The notes under the pieces: model-generated
Told to the model about the DNA's origin: nothing
What the model saw: only the letters and a program-made list of their open reading frames with translations
Databases searched by the model: none
Position numbers and translations under genes: made by a program
Assembly: GCA_029215795.1 (NCBI GenBank)
Contig: JARDYH010000001.1
Span: 196,175,654-196,239,653 of the forward strand
Direction: 5' to 3'
DNA length: 64,000 bases
Source: Anniella stebbinsi
Lineage: Eukaryota; Chordata; Lepidosauria; Squamata; Anniellidae
Shown: piece by piece, positions 31,560 to 44,344 of the stretch
Numbering within the stretch: position 1 is the first letter of the stretch
How the letters are laid out: every line of letters starts with the position of its first letter

Positions 31560-33650
31560 GTGTGTGTGGTGGCCCTGGTCCTGCCTGCTGCCTATATGTA
31601 GTCCCCAACTGATTACCCCCAAAGTAATGCAACCTTTAACAGAAAAAAAGTTCACCACTCCAGCCATTACCTCCATGATTGTAAATATGGAATTAAACTA
31701 TGGTCCACAAATGGGTACTTGTGTTGGGCAATTTCCAGCAAGAAAAGTAGTCCAGTAGAAATAATAGACTATACACATATGCAAAACCTACACTCATCTC
31801 TACCGATGACTGAGATGGCTGTAGTACAGCCCATTTCCAGCATCTGTATCTCAGACAGAGCATTTTGCAGGCCACATTCTGTTTCCCACCACTGAAGACA
31901 ACAGTATATGGATTGCCAGTGTACAGAGGCCAGAGAATGCAGCAGACGGAATTCTGCCCTCTGCTTGTACCTAGCAAGAGGCTGGGCAGAGCTTGGCAAA
32001 TGGGAAAACACTGGATTTTGTTAAACCTAAAGTTAGCCAACAAACTCTTGCATTTCACCAATTTCATGTTTTAAAAAGTGGATGATTTATTTGGAAAGTC
32101 CAGTTAAAATTTAAGGTCTTATGGATTAGAACAGAAAATCCATAAGCTTCCAGAAGCAAGTGCTACCTCAGCTCTGATTAGATGTTTTATAAAGATACTT
32201 GCCAACTATCAAGGAAAGCAACATTAGTCCTGCCAAATATGAAGAACTGAAGGGAAGTTTGGCAATTCCTTTGACAAGACTATCCAGCATTAGCAGACAA
32301 TGATGCCAAATTCAGAGGGGAAAGTCTATAAAAGGCTAGTGATTCAGGACTAGATCCAACCTATTAAGTTTGCAGCACAGTAGATTCTTTCTAAGCAAAC
32401 TGTCATGTAAAGAAGCCTCCATGGAAATCAATGGGAATTAATTCCAAGCAGTTTAGGATTGGGGTACACAATTCAATGAGTTATATAAATGAGTCAAACA
32501 TATTAGAAGTAACTATACACCCAATACTAGACAATCAAGAATCAGCACTCATTAAAAAATGGAAATAAGACATTTGAGACTTTCTGAAATATGAAACCAA
32601 TGCTGAATTGGAGAAATCAGGTAAAAAAACCTCAGCTGATAGACACTATTGTCATGAAGCAAGAGACAAAGCTAATGCCAAGTTAAAACCACTGCACTGT
32701 TACAATTGCCTCAACCATAATACAATTTTAGCTAAACAAATAACACTTTGAAATGCAGCACAATTTGTAATTTTGTACTATAAAACTCTGAACAGTGTTT
32801 TGACAGTAATTTGCACTGCATAAGTGTAGATAACATAAAAGTATATGACATAGTAGTCTTTTTTAACGGTGTATCTTTTTTATATATAAATGTACGCACA
32901 CACACACACAGTGATATACTGTTTATGTGTGTGATACATACACACACATTCAAATATATGCACATACAGAAATCGTAATCCCCCATTACAAACAACAATG
33001 TTTAGATTTGTTTCTGAAAAGATAGCCTAGAAGTTTCTCAAGTTTGGAATACATTAGACCTCATCACCCAGACTTCAGACACAAAACACAGACAAGTTAA
33101 AGAAATGTATATAATGACCCAAACACTGGGAAAAATAGTTTGAAAATATATTAAAACCCCAATACTGTCAAAGTTATTGAAATCAATTTTATTCATCCCT
33201 AGGTTGCACTGATATAAACAAAGAAACTGGAAAAAGTACATACATTGCATGTACTTGTATTTATTAGTTCCTAAATAACACCTTGGGCTCCAAACATCTA
33301 TTCCCACCCCCATCTATTCAGTTACCTTATCTTGAGCAAGAAAGATTCAGTTTCTGCCAAAGTCATCCCACATCAATTTCAGCTCGCTTGCACAGCAATA
33401 CTAAACCATTCTAAGAGAGTTTACTTACATTTCCAGAAGTTATTAAGTTTACATTAAACTTCTGAGGCAAGAGGAGTGAAAACCAAACACTGCCCTGATT
33501 TTATTTTAAAACAACAAGCCAAGTGGGGGGGAACGTATTAAAATACTCCCTTTTCACCTTTTAAGTTGCAGCTGAGCTTCAAAGGTTTTTTTTTTAACAT
33601 AAATAGTTTTTAAAAATGAAGTATGTTCAGCCCCACATCTCTACAAAAGG
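31560..33650. other. Intergenic, no gene recognised
   Basis: AT-rich sequence with (CA)n / (TG)n microsatellites near 32896-32946. No exons were identified. Confidence 0.5.
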
Positions 33651-33699
33651 TACCTTTCTAAAAATCACACTTCATTAAAAAAAAAAAACGTACTGTACT

Positions 33700-34165
33700 T
33701 TTTCTCTCCTTCTCCTCCTCCTTCTTTCTCTCTATACTACCTCCAAGATGGTAGGAAAGTTGTTGTTTTGGAGGGCAGAGGAACCGCTCTCTGGTGTTAT
33801 GTCCTCTCAGTGCCTGTAGTGGTGCTGTAGGAGGCTGCTAAGCTCTCTTCTTGAGCAGCCCCAGCAGTCCTGCCTTCTTTGCTGGAGAATATATTCAGGG
33901 ATTCCCCTTAATAATCACCTACCCTCTGAGCACTTTGTAGTTTTTAAAATAATAAAGAGCTCCCGTTCAAAGCTTCATTCTCCTCTAAAAGCAGGCATCT
34001 TTCTCCTCAGAGCCAGGGGGGCAGCAACAGCAGCTCCTCAGCACTGAAGCAGCTCCGAGTCCATTCCCCGGTCCCTCTGCTGGGGAGGAAACTCTGGTCT
34101 GTCAGCCCAACAGAGGGAAAGGGGGGAGAGGAGAGAGAGGAGAGGAAAAAAAAGCAGCTGGAAAG
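33700..34165 (+). other. INO80D: Probable INO80D non-coding first exon
   Basis: A G-rich segment, partly on the CpG island, ends at a strong donor (gctggaaag|gtaagc, cut after 34165). It lies upstream of INO80D in the correct direction and has no long frame. The transcription start is not defined. The aagatgg at 33747 resembles a YY1-type motif. Later non-coding exons before 45503 are possible. Confidence 0.45.
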
Positions 34166-34900
34166 GTAAGCCAGGCCCGGCCTCCATCCCCGGCCTCTCT
34201 TAGAGCGGCAGGCGGCGCCACATGCGGAGGGCGGGCGGCCAAGCGGGCTACGCGAGGTCGGGGATTCAAGGGGACGCTCTGGGCCTCGGGGACTTGAGGG
34301 GGGGCGGCGGGATTTTGGAGGCCGTGGGGTGTTGGAGGAAGAAAGAGGGGCCCCCGAAACGGGTGGGTCTTCTTACAATGGGGAAAGGGACGGCGGCGCC
34401 GGGGCTGTAATTGACGGGAGAGGGGGAGGGGGGAACAGGCCTCAACCCAGCGCGGGCCTGTGAGCTCCCCGCCCCCGCAGGGTCCCGCTCCAGCTGGCCC
34501 CAAACGCCAGGCACTAAAGCGGGTTCAGGCGAAATCTTCCCGCCTTCACGTTGCTTTGGGGTTCGGGGTAGCGCTTAAGCCCGGGAACGCTGACCAAGGC
34601 CCTAAGTCGCGCCTTGGACCGGGGTGGAGGCGGACGGCGGGGGGTGGGGGGAAGAGACTCTGGGACGGGGAAGGAGGGTGAAGAAGATTGTTAAACCGTT
34701 TATTGTTATTTAAAATTACAATTTTAATCACAATTCCGTGCGTGTTCCGAGTTCAGACCGCGGTCGGGTGTCGGGGGTCCCGACATGGCTTGGGGAGCGC
34801 GCTTACTAGTAGCCCGTGCCGCCGCCGCCGCCCTTTAAAGTTTAATTTTAGGCGCCGCCGTCTTCTCTCCTTTTCGAATCCCCCTGTTTATTTTATACTT
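34000..34900 (+). promoter_or_regulatory. INO80D: CpG island, INO80D promoter
   Basis: The most GC- and CpG-rich block of the window, with agagcggcaggcggcgccac, ggacggcggcgccgggg, gcggacggcggg and a (gcc)n run near 34818. Its position at the 5' side of INO80D and the adjacent donor point to a housekeeping-type promoter. The open frames inside it are composition artefacts. Confidence 0.75.
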
Positions 34901-35750
34901 GTGTATTAAACTAGTACTCGGCCTGAAATGAGTGTAAGAATATTTTACGGTCTCTCCTAAATTGTGGGGTGTGGGGGCACCTCCGTTTTCTATTCCTCCG
35001 GTGTCCTATCCTTCCTCTTACTTTTCTTCAGAAGTCATAATGTTAATTCGAATTTAAACTTGTTGTGGTAGTGGAAACTTTCCGAGATGCCCCCCCCCCC
35101 CTTGTACTCATGCATTGGACAAAGGGTTAAAGGTTCTAAGTAGAAGGGAGGAATGGTATCTATCTTGCTACCTAGGTGCTGCAAGGTCCCACTAGAAAGA
35201 GCCTTGCAAAGCTTGTAATTACCTTGGTTGGTTTAAGGTTTGTTCTAGGGGAGCGGAGGGGGACGCATTGTACTACTTCCCATCCGACTTCTTGCTTGTA
35301 TAGTTCGTTTTGCAGGACTGCTCGATCTTCCCACTTCAGTAGTTTGTAGGTGCTGTCACTGGGAGTCCAGCCTTGGTAACACGTGCTGGGTTTGTGCATT
35401 AAACTCCAGTTTTTTGAATGAGATGTATTGCACAGGCTGATCTCCTTGGTTCTGATTATATATAGTCTGGAAATAATGTGCTGCCCAAGCCCATAAAATA
35501 GAAGTTGTGTGGTGTCAGAGTATGTTGGACAATTAATACATTATACAAAAGCATTATATAGTATTATGTAAATGATTATTGTATTGCTTATATGGTCAGT
35601 GTTTATGTACAAAAGCCTCAAGAGAAAGCTTTTGTTGCAGATTATTCATACTAGTTTCAAAGATTGATCTGTAATTTTGCCTTGATTCCTTGAGGCTGGA
35701 CGTTATTAACACAATGGCCAGATTACTGGGCTGGTATTAAGAAAAGTTAC
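34901..35750. other. INO80D 5' UTR intron, no feature recognised
   Basis: Intronic sequence falling back to AT-rich composition after the CpG island. A poly-C run lies near 35092. Confidence 0.5.
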
Positions 35751-35754
35751 TTAA

Positions 35755-35985
35755 AACAAAGGCAGCCATGTTGACGATAAGAAAAAATCCAAAATCCATA
35801 TAGTGTAATACTTTTTTTAGGCCAACTGAAAGACTAAAAAAAAACGTGCAAGATTTTGAAAACTCCAGATCTCTTCATGAGGAAACATCCTTGTTGTTAT
35901 TGTAGCATCTTGCCTGATGAAGAGAGCTGGAGATCTGAGAAGCTTGCACGTTCCTTGTGATTTTTGAGTTGGTATAATAAAATAT
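35755..35985. repeat. Repeat with two inverted hammerhead-like cores
   Basis: acaaaggcagccatgttgac, then aaatccaaaatccatatag and ttttttaggccaactgaaa, then two inverted arms of about 37 bp. The plus-strand arm (35914-35950) reads TGC-CTGATGA, a short stem, GAGAAGCTT-GCACG. The minus-strand arm (35881-35845) reads CTCATGA, AGAGATCTGGAG, then CAAAATCTTGCACG. Same family as 22165-22435. Confidence 0.6.
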
Positions 35986-36324
35986 TTTAAAAATAAGGAT
36001 TTTGAAAGGTTACTTGACTTTGGATGCCACCAGTATATTCATCTAATCCATTCTCAGGTGAACTTTTGACCAGGATACAAAGAATTTTAGATCTCAGGAT
36101 TTTGGATTTGTGATTCTCAGATTGCAGTCTTTTAAGCCACATGTCAATAGTGTCTAAAACTGACAGGAGTTGGGATCTGCTGTACATAGAAAAAGAAAGT
36201 TAAAACAATAACTCTGCATGCCTGCAAGGTCTTGGGTTACACTTAAAGTACCTCTTTGGATCCCAGCCCCTTGATTTGTATGCAGAACATATGCAGAGTA
36301 GAAGCTCATTCCATAGGAGGGAAA

Positions 36325-36392
36325 AATCAGATGTATCGCTTCGGCTATAGGGCGGTATAAAAATGCAATAAATAAATAAAAATAAATAAAGT
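36325..36392 (+). repeat. LINE 3' tail, short fragment
   Basis: atcgcttcggctatagggcg, then gtataaaaatgcaataaata and (aaat)n. Confidence 0.7.
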
Positions 36393-36997
36393 GTCTCATA
36401 GAAGACTTTATGGTCAAATTCACATGACTCTTAGATGAGTGTGGTGCATTTTCTTCCTGGCAGAGAGTCTGCATTCAGCTGTGTGTTGTGCAAAACTCTC
36501 ATACAAGTACATTCCCTTATGAATAAAGTTCAGAGCTGTAGCTTGAATAGACATCCTGACGTATCATTATGTTGGATGGGATAACAACAAGTTTGTCACA
36601 CCTTAAAATGTTAGGCCTAAATTGCAGCCCAAACCCATTCTAAGCCTAAACATGATGGTGAAGTTTCATTAAAGCATTTTGTCTGCAGCAGACTAGGGTG
36701 TAATCTATATTTTCACAAATATATTTAAAATCAAAGTTAAATAATATTTAAAGCAAATTTCCTTACATAGCAAAGAAAAAGTATTCTTGTGTCTGGATTT
36801 TTAGTTATTATTTATATATTGCCTTCAATGTGCATTGTGCTTCCTAGAGGACAAGGTTCCTACTTGCCATCTTTCCTCCCATTACATAGGCATAGGTATT
36901 TCAGTATTTAATAACTTACTATATAACAACAGGGGAATATATTATAGATCCCTCCCCAACAATGAAATCTAGACTTGGAAGCTGGCTTCATTAAAAG

Positions 36998-37450
36998 AAG
37001 GGCACAATCCTATTGTGATGATTATAAGTCTTTGAACTCGGAGGCTTACAGTTATCCTATGCAGGGCAGGAGGAGCAGTAGAGGCGATCTTCGTCTCCCT
37101 GTCCTCCTGCCCTGCATTTTTGATAGACTAACCTTTTTGCCTGTCTAGGAAAAGCATCTCGGAAGGATAGGGAAAGAGGCTGGAGAGGCCTCAGGATAAC
37201 TCATGCCCTGGCTTCTCCAGTCTCCTTCCTTTCCCACCCACTGCAACACCCCCTTTTCCTCCTATCTGAGGTTGCATTACCAGCCTCAGAGAGGCACCTG
37301 TGCTGGCTGCAAAGGAGATTGGGGGGGGGGGGTCAGAGCTCTAATCCCATCCGCTGAAGTCAGAGTGTTGTCTCTGACCTTGGATCTGGGAAACCAAACT
37401 ATTCTATGACCCCTCAGTTGTTGTTAGGGGCCATAGGATCATTCCCTCCA
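36998..37450. repeat. Possible MITE with internal hairpin
   Basis: It begins gggcacaatcctattgtgat and ends with the complementary-like ggccataggatcattccc. A strong hairpin lies at 37060-37117 (tgcagggcaggagga / tcctcctgccctgca). Borders are uncertain. Confidence 0.45.
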
Positions 37451-38149
37451 TGGGTTTTACTTTTGAGTAAGTATTTTGAAGGGATGCAAAATTGTAGTTT
37501 TTGAATGGGAACGTGCACTGAACATCTTTTGGTGAGGTGATATTTTCAATTTCTTTCTTTATTTTAATTCCTTGTAACAGATCCTAGGTTGAATGTTAGA
37601 AGTTCACCTAGATATAGAAATTAGTCCAATTACGGAACCTCACAATCTATTTTAGAATGGGCCTTCTCCAGGTTAGGAAAAGTAATTGTTACTCGAGCTG
37701 TATCAGTAAACTTTTTGCTAAAGAGTCCAATCAACAATAAACTGAATTGTTTGTTTGGATTTTAACCAATTACAGTTCCATCTATGATCTGGTATGCTCA
37801 GGATAGGGGGGGATATAAGATCAGGTCCAGATCTTTTTGATTCAGAGCAATGCTATGGGTTGTGGTGTTTTACCAGTAGAGAAAGTGCTCAGAAGATATT
37901 ATTAATGCAGCAGCTTGCAAAACTGCAACTGTACAGGGTGTAATACTTTGTACTGAGTGTACCAGGAACAGGATAATAAAGTGGGAGCATTAAGCACAAT
38001 TCTGTCCATGTTACCAGGTTCACAAATGTTGCAAGTGCAAGGTTGCAAACACAAACATGGCTACCCAAAACACAAGTGCTTTATGCCAAGGCGCTTCCTT
38101 GGCCCAAATATAGCATAGGGGGCTGACTAGCTTGTTGGCGCATCAGTAC

Positions 38150-38395
38150 CTCTTTGTATTCCCCCAATAGTTTGCTCTGCCACTCCCAAGTGATTTGGAG
38201 CTTTTGGGGTTGTTGTAGTGGTTTTAAATGTATGTGTGTATTGTGTGTATGTTGTATGTTTTTGCTGTTTAAATTTTTGTATATTGTTTTTAATTGTTTT
38301 AATCCTATGTAAACCGCCCAGAGAGCTTCGGCTATGGGGCGGTATACAAATGTAATAAATAAATAAAATAAATAAATAAAATAAATAAATAAAAG
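38150..38395 (+). mobile_element. LINE 3' end fragment
   Basis: ttttaaatgtatgtgtgtat, then tgttttaatcctatgtaaac, cgcccagagagcttcggcta and (aaata)n. It is the sense counterpart of the insert at 2670-2917. Confidence 0.75.
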
Positions 38396-38399
38396 TGCG

Positions 38400-41300
38400 A
38401 CTGCCTATGCTTTAATAGTTACCTTAGGTGTTTGTAAGCTCAGTTTGAATTTTGCCAATTAGATGGGCATATAGAACGATGTAGCCATGTGCCTTTAACA
38501 TCTGCCCATACAGAACAAGGGACTTTCCCACCCATCCTTATCTCATCAGAAATCCAGTGAATCAGGAGATGTTAAATCTCAGCACATGAGTGAGAATGGC
38601 TCTCCACATACTGTATGCGCACTGAGGAAAGTTCTGACTTGATACATGGGAATTACTCCTCCGAAGCTGGGGAAACTACATTTTAAAAATTAGAAGCAAT
38701 CTAAAGCTGAGGTTTTCACTATGCTGAGTGGTAAGTAATAAAATATTCTAAAATAAGGGTTATCTGACAGTGCTATCAGTGAGGCGGCATGTGCTATTTT
38801 TTGTTGTTAGTTCTGAATATTTTGGTTCCGCCAACCTACCCTGTCTGCTGGTTCTAAAACTACATCAGGTTTAGAGAGACAGAATGGGGGCATTTTGTCA
38901 CATCTAGCTTCTGGAGGGTATTTTTTTTAATGACTTGAAGTGTTCAAATATAGAATTACAGATGATAATGAGAAAAATGCTGCTGGGACTAAATTAACAT
39001 CTTTCTGATATGTGGGAGTTAGTACTGAGACAAGATGATATGAGTCACTTTCACTCTGATCCTAAATACATGTGAAAATAACTTCTGTTAGTTTCAGTGG
39101 AACATGTTTTCACATTAGGGCTGTGATCCTATGCTCATACTTGGGAGTAATTCCCATTGAACACACTTGGGCTTATTTCTGCGTAAACATGCATAGGATT
39201 GAGCCATAAATGTGCTTAAGAAGAGACTGTACAATCATGATCCCATGGTTTATGCAGGTGGTTGCAGTATGTGCTTTGTCTTTAGACTTCACCAGTAGCT
39301 GTTCCTATCTGATTTATCTTTTGTAAGCCAACAAATCAAGAAAAAGCTGTTTGTCAGTTTGCATGGATGAACTCCTGGCCATGGAAGACTAGACAAAAAA
39401 CGTGTGTGGGAGATATTAGGATCATGATTGCTCTACTTAGGTTCAGGGCTATGGTGACACAAATGATCAGCAGAAAATTATGAATATCTGGCAGTGAAAT
39501 GTGACTTCATCTGTAGAATGTGAAATCTAAGAGGCTTTCATTATGGTAACTCTAGCACCTTGAAATGTAAGGTTGCAAGTCTAAGCACATCTACTAGTGA
39601 GCAAAGACCATTGAATTCAGTGGAATTTACTTCTTAGCAAACATGGTTAGGATCATGCTGTCAGAAATATATTTTAGCATGTGCCTTCATAGGCTAGATT
39701 TCAGTTTGTTAGATATTTTGTAACTGGATTGCCCAGTTACTGTAATAAGCTGTCATCCCTGACAGTTGTGGAAGTTTTGATGTATATTCAAATGAATCTC
39801 CTTGAAGCATGGATATTTGCCTTTCCTATTTCAGACTTTGCAACAGTTTGCTAACTCTGTCACTTTATAATGAGGGTGACCACTGAATCACTTCACTATT
39901 TACAGCTGGAATAGCAGCTAGAAATGCTTCTAGGCCTCTACCACAGAAAGATCCGAACCTCTTCCATGAACTTGCCTTATTTGTTTCTGTGTAGGAAGAT
40001 TGTACATGAGTTCTGAACATTTTGGGGCAACTTGTACTAGATATCTGTGTACACAGTTATAGGATACATGAGTCACAGGGTCCAAAAATGAGTCCAAAAA
40101 TGAATGACAGAGTTAACTACATTTGACGTCGTATGGCATGTTGCAAGTTTTGGAGGGTACTAGAGACTGTCCAGAAACTGGTTTTAAAAGATTATTTGGC
40201 AGTGAGAACCTTCATTATATTTCTGGTTGCTTTTCCAGAATTTTATGGATGTTTGTGGAGGTTTTGTTCATTTTAAAAGGTCACTGATGCATGTTTGTAC
40301 ATTGAATTGCTGAGTGATTTTCCATGTGATAAATTCTAACCATGTGAGTTAAAAAACCTCAGCTGTTGCATTTGTTCAATCCTCTCTCCAGGACTAAAAA
40401 CATTCCTTGTGGCCCTCAAAACAGATGATGATGATGATGATGTCAGGAAATTCCTGAATCTGTAAAAGACAGCATGACTTGGCAAAGCCCATCATGTTCA
40501 TCTAGAAAAACCGCCACGAGCAAGAAAGATATATAATAATAATAATAATAATAATTAATAATGTTGAGCATCTGTTTGTATAACATCTACCCCAATATTT
40601 TACTGTGACCAAGAAATACTCAGCTTGTTCATCTTAGCTATTTTCCAGGGTTTATACCACCAATCCAAAGTCAGTCGCGGTGTTTTCAATATTACTTGAT
40701 CAGATAAAGGGCCAAATATGGTGCCTTCTTACAAAGTAGCCTGAATGTAGCTATTTTCATAGCTTTGCGTGATATCCAAACCTGGGATTATGGTTTATTG
40801 TGCTCAAATAAGCCAGGATCATAAATGAGCTTTAAAACAGTGTGTGCTGTTGGCTTACGAATCCTGACTCATTGGGTACAACAAACCATAATTCCACATA
40901 AAGCTATCCATGCTTCATTTGTTTATTTGCTCATGTGAGTGAATGGGCTGTGTCTACCAGCACACAGCTTGTTCACATTGTGGCGTAATTAGCCAGGATT
41001 CCTGGTTTAAAGTTATATACGAACATGGCCATTGTCACATACAATGTGGTTCTCCAGATCAACTTTGGTGTCCAAGAGATTCATCTTTAAAAAACTGGAA
41101 ATCAAAGTAACCTTCAGAATTGGATCATTGGTACATGACTCGCTAGTGCAGGCAGCCCAGGAGCAAGTGGTATGGATGAAAAGGGAGAAGGAAGACAAAT
41201 TTATAGAAGTGTGAGGCAATTACTTCGAGCTGTATTCTGGCTGAGGAGAGAAGCAGCTAATCTGTTGTCTACCATTCTCCTCCCCACCCCTCCCTTATTG

Positions 41301-44160
41301 TAACTTTGTCTTGTTTGTTATGTTTCATTTGTTCCTCTCAATTATTTCCATAGAGGGTTCTGTCAGTCCTCTTACTGTATAGTTAGAGGGCAGTCTGAGG
41401 CAGAGGGAGAGCAGAGAATGAGAAGAGGGTAAGAGGGGACAGGTGTGAAGAGGGATGGGGCTATAGATAAGAATACCTTGTCGTTGTTTTTCATGTTATT
41501 TCTAAATGATTGAAAATCTTTATACACTTAATGACAACAAGAACAAGAATTTGTATGGAACTCCCGAAACATAAAAGCTGGTCTAATCTGTGAATAATTT
41601 GCCAAAAAGATAATAAACATAAATTTAAGACAGGCCTTGAATCAAGGACTAAATTGTTCCTTCTGGCCTTCAAAGCAAGGGACACTGGTGCTCAGCATCT
41701 GTGTGCATAAAAATAAGCTCATAACATTTGTGTACAACCAAGCAACAGAGCCCAGGCAGAATGAGTCTATGCATGTAGGTGTAGGCTAGAGTCTTAATAA
41801 GCGGGGTCACCAGGGGCAGGAAACAAAGTTAGTTCCCACCACAATGATCTCCACAGGTACATTATTTTACTTTTTTCCTATGCAAGAGTAAGTGCTATTC
41901 ATTTCTATGGGGAAAAGTAAGACACTTGGGAACATGTTACAGCAGTGGCAAACCTGCCCACCATCCTTGACATTGCTTGGCCTTGGATACCATGTCCTCG
42001 CCTTTCCCTTTTGAAGAGAGCTCTAGGATTGTGGAGGAGATGCAGTATGTTTCCAAAATTCCTCCTCCTCTCCCCAAAATCTAGAGGCTGGTTTCAGAGG
42101 AGAGAGTTTAGATCTTTGGTTTAAGGTGGCATGGGGCGGAGGCGGGCATGTGCCCTTCATCATCTCTTCAGGAACTGGAACAATGTTCAATTTGGGAGAA
42201 TATTAAACAAGTTCAGGTGTTGAAGAGCAGGTCTGGTCTCTTGCCCATTGCTCCACCAGCATTTGCCTTTCTGTCCCGCCTTCCTTCCTGACTGCCTTAA
42301 CAGATCTTTTGCTGAATTGCAAGCACCAAATCCTGCAAACATATTGGCAACCTGCTATCTCCAAGTAAAAGAGTGCCTCACAAAGCACTGTATTTTAAGA
42401 AGCCACATATGCTTGGTGGTAAAAGGATTCACAAGACAAATCAAACGTTGGTAGGTTTTGCAGCTTCTATACTCTTTCAGAGAAAGCTGAGGAGAATAAT
42501 TATTTGACAATCGGAAGTGGGAGGAGAGCTCTGCAAACTAATAGCAGTATTTGAGATGGTACCACAAAGCATGTCTTGCCAACTTGTCCCAATAAATTTA
42601 GGGTTTTTTTTAGTAAATTATGCACAGGCAAAATCAATTTGTCCCCTTTCTTCTACATCATGGTAAATTGAAGTAGTAGGCAGGTTCAAGCTTTGTCTGC
42701 AAAAAGAAATATATTTCCTTAATGCTTAAATGGGGTCCTGGTTTCAAGACTACAAAAGGAAGAAGCTCTCCGACGTTTTCCCTGGTCTTTTAACATGGAG
42801 ATTCCCCACGACTTGTATCTTTTATGAATGAGTTGAGACAAGTGTGATGTTAGGAGAGCTTTATATTTCATTCTTGTTCAAATAAGTCAGTATGTGTTCT
42901 GTTGTGACCTTCTAATGTTGCTGTGTGCCTGCGACTGACCAGGAGTAAGACATTGATTGGTTTTTGTTCTACAAAGTGTTCATTCACCATGTGGGTCATG
43001 ACTCCTTCCTATTACAATTATAGAAAATATATTCTATCCCGTAATATAGTTTCTTTAGATAAGTAGGTAGGTAGGTAGGTAGGTATTCTTCTTCCAAAAT
43101 ACTTTTGCACTATGTCTGAAAGGTTAGGAAGTATTTCAGGTCTTTGAAACACTGAAACTTCTTTGCATGGGGGGGGGGGGGGGTTAAGGAAGGCTTTTGT
43201 TTGTTGGCTGCCCTTTTCTGGCCTTGCATTCTTGATCCACTGTAAATTGTGAGATTATTTTGTAACTTTTAAATAACTGAATTCCTATAATGAATTACAG
43301 GAATTCTTGGATGGCACCAGGAATTTCTGGCACACCTGCTTGGGAAACAGAAACTGGCTATGGCATAGAGGCCTACATTCTTTCACGCTGTGCTGCTATC
43401 GGCTCCACAGTTCAGTAGGCTAATAGCAAAACCACACTAATTCTCCAGGAACTTTATCTGTACTGTAATGCACACTGAAGTGGCACATCCTCAGCTTTTT
43501 GACGTGATATGGGTCAAAAAGATAGGCGGCCATTGGAGAAAGCCAATAATGTGTTGGTTGGCATTTTACTGCCTGCGTATGTTCGTGGGTAATGAGGAAG
43601 GGGCCCTCTTGAAGAACTGGAGTGGGGAGCTTCCCAGATTCGTATTGCAGTGCCTCGGATGCAGTCTGTCAGTGACTGTGCTAATATTTCCCTCCAAGTC
43701 ATTATCGGATGAACCTCTACAGGAATAGGCCAGTGCGCTCCTTATGAGCCCCCACTGTGCTCCCTGGCCTCAGGCTAAAGGCATGGAGGTGTTCTGACAA
43801 CTCGTGAAACAGTCCCCATCTTTTTGGAAGCTTTGCAATGCACCTGCTCCCTTTCTGATTCTGGGCCACCAGCCTTTCAAGTAAAAAGTTGTAGCTGCTG
43901 TCAACAAGCCCAACGCTCCTATTCAGTCAGAGGGATGGGTGTTAAAAAGCAACCCCCCTCCCTAGCTTTCCTTCTCCTTCTCCTCCCTGGGTCAGCTTCC
44001 AAGCATCTCCTGAGGGTATCCTACCTGGCCTAGCTGCTTCTAGCCCTTAACTGATGCCTCCCAGCCAGCACCCATTTCCTGCTGACCCCCCACCAGTTCC
44101 TTTTGGCCTCCCATCTTGCTGAATGTGAACAGAGGGAGGGAGAAGCGGTTCTCGGAATGC
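38400..44160. other. INO80D 5' UTR intron, largely anonymous
   Basis: Relics of the cctatgctcatacttgggag / aaacatgcataggattg repeat lie at 39118-39210 and 39570-39660. Microsatellites: (GAT)n near 40425, (AAT)n near 40530, (GTAG)n at 43065-43085 and a 15-base G run at 43169-43183. No exon was recognised. Confidence 0.5.
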
Positions 44161-44184
44161 TGAGGTACTTTATTTTGGTATAAT

Positions 44185-44245
44185 ACGGCCAACGCGTTTC
44201 GGCCTGTAAGGTTTTATTTAGAAGGCCTTCTTCAGGGGGCTGCAA
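44185..44245 (-). repeat. Hammerhead-like repeat core, ACGCGTT type
   Basis: On the minus strand: CAGCCCC-CTGAAGA-AGGCC, an AT-rich loop, then AGGCC-GAAACGCGTTGGCC. CTGANGA and GAAA are both intact and GGCC pairs with GGCC. On the plus strand it appears as aacgcgtttcggcctg, then aaggccttcttcaggg, wording common to dispersed repeats in several vertebrates. Confidence 0.55.
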
Positions 44246-44317
44246 CATCAAGAATACATTACATTAACATTACTGCCCAGGGATAACACAAAGCATAAAC
44301 TTTACTATATAGAAATT

Positions 44318-44344
44318 AATATATATATATATATATATATATAT
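44318..44344. repeat. (AT)n microsatellite
   Basis: About thirteen AT units. No other feature is seen between 44350 and 45502 except unique intronic sequence. Confidence 0.85.

Noticed and set aside
34102..34503. 133-codon minus-strand ORF rich in Pro, Gly and Arg
   Set aside because: Composition artefact of the CpG island, where stop codons are rare.
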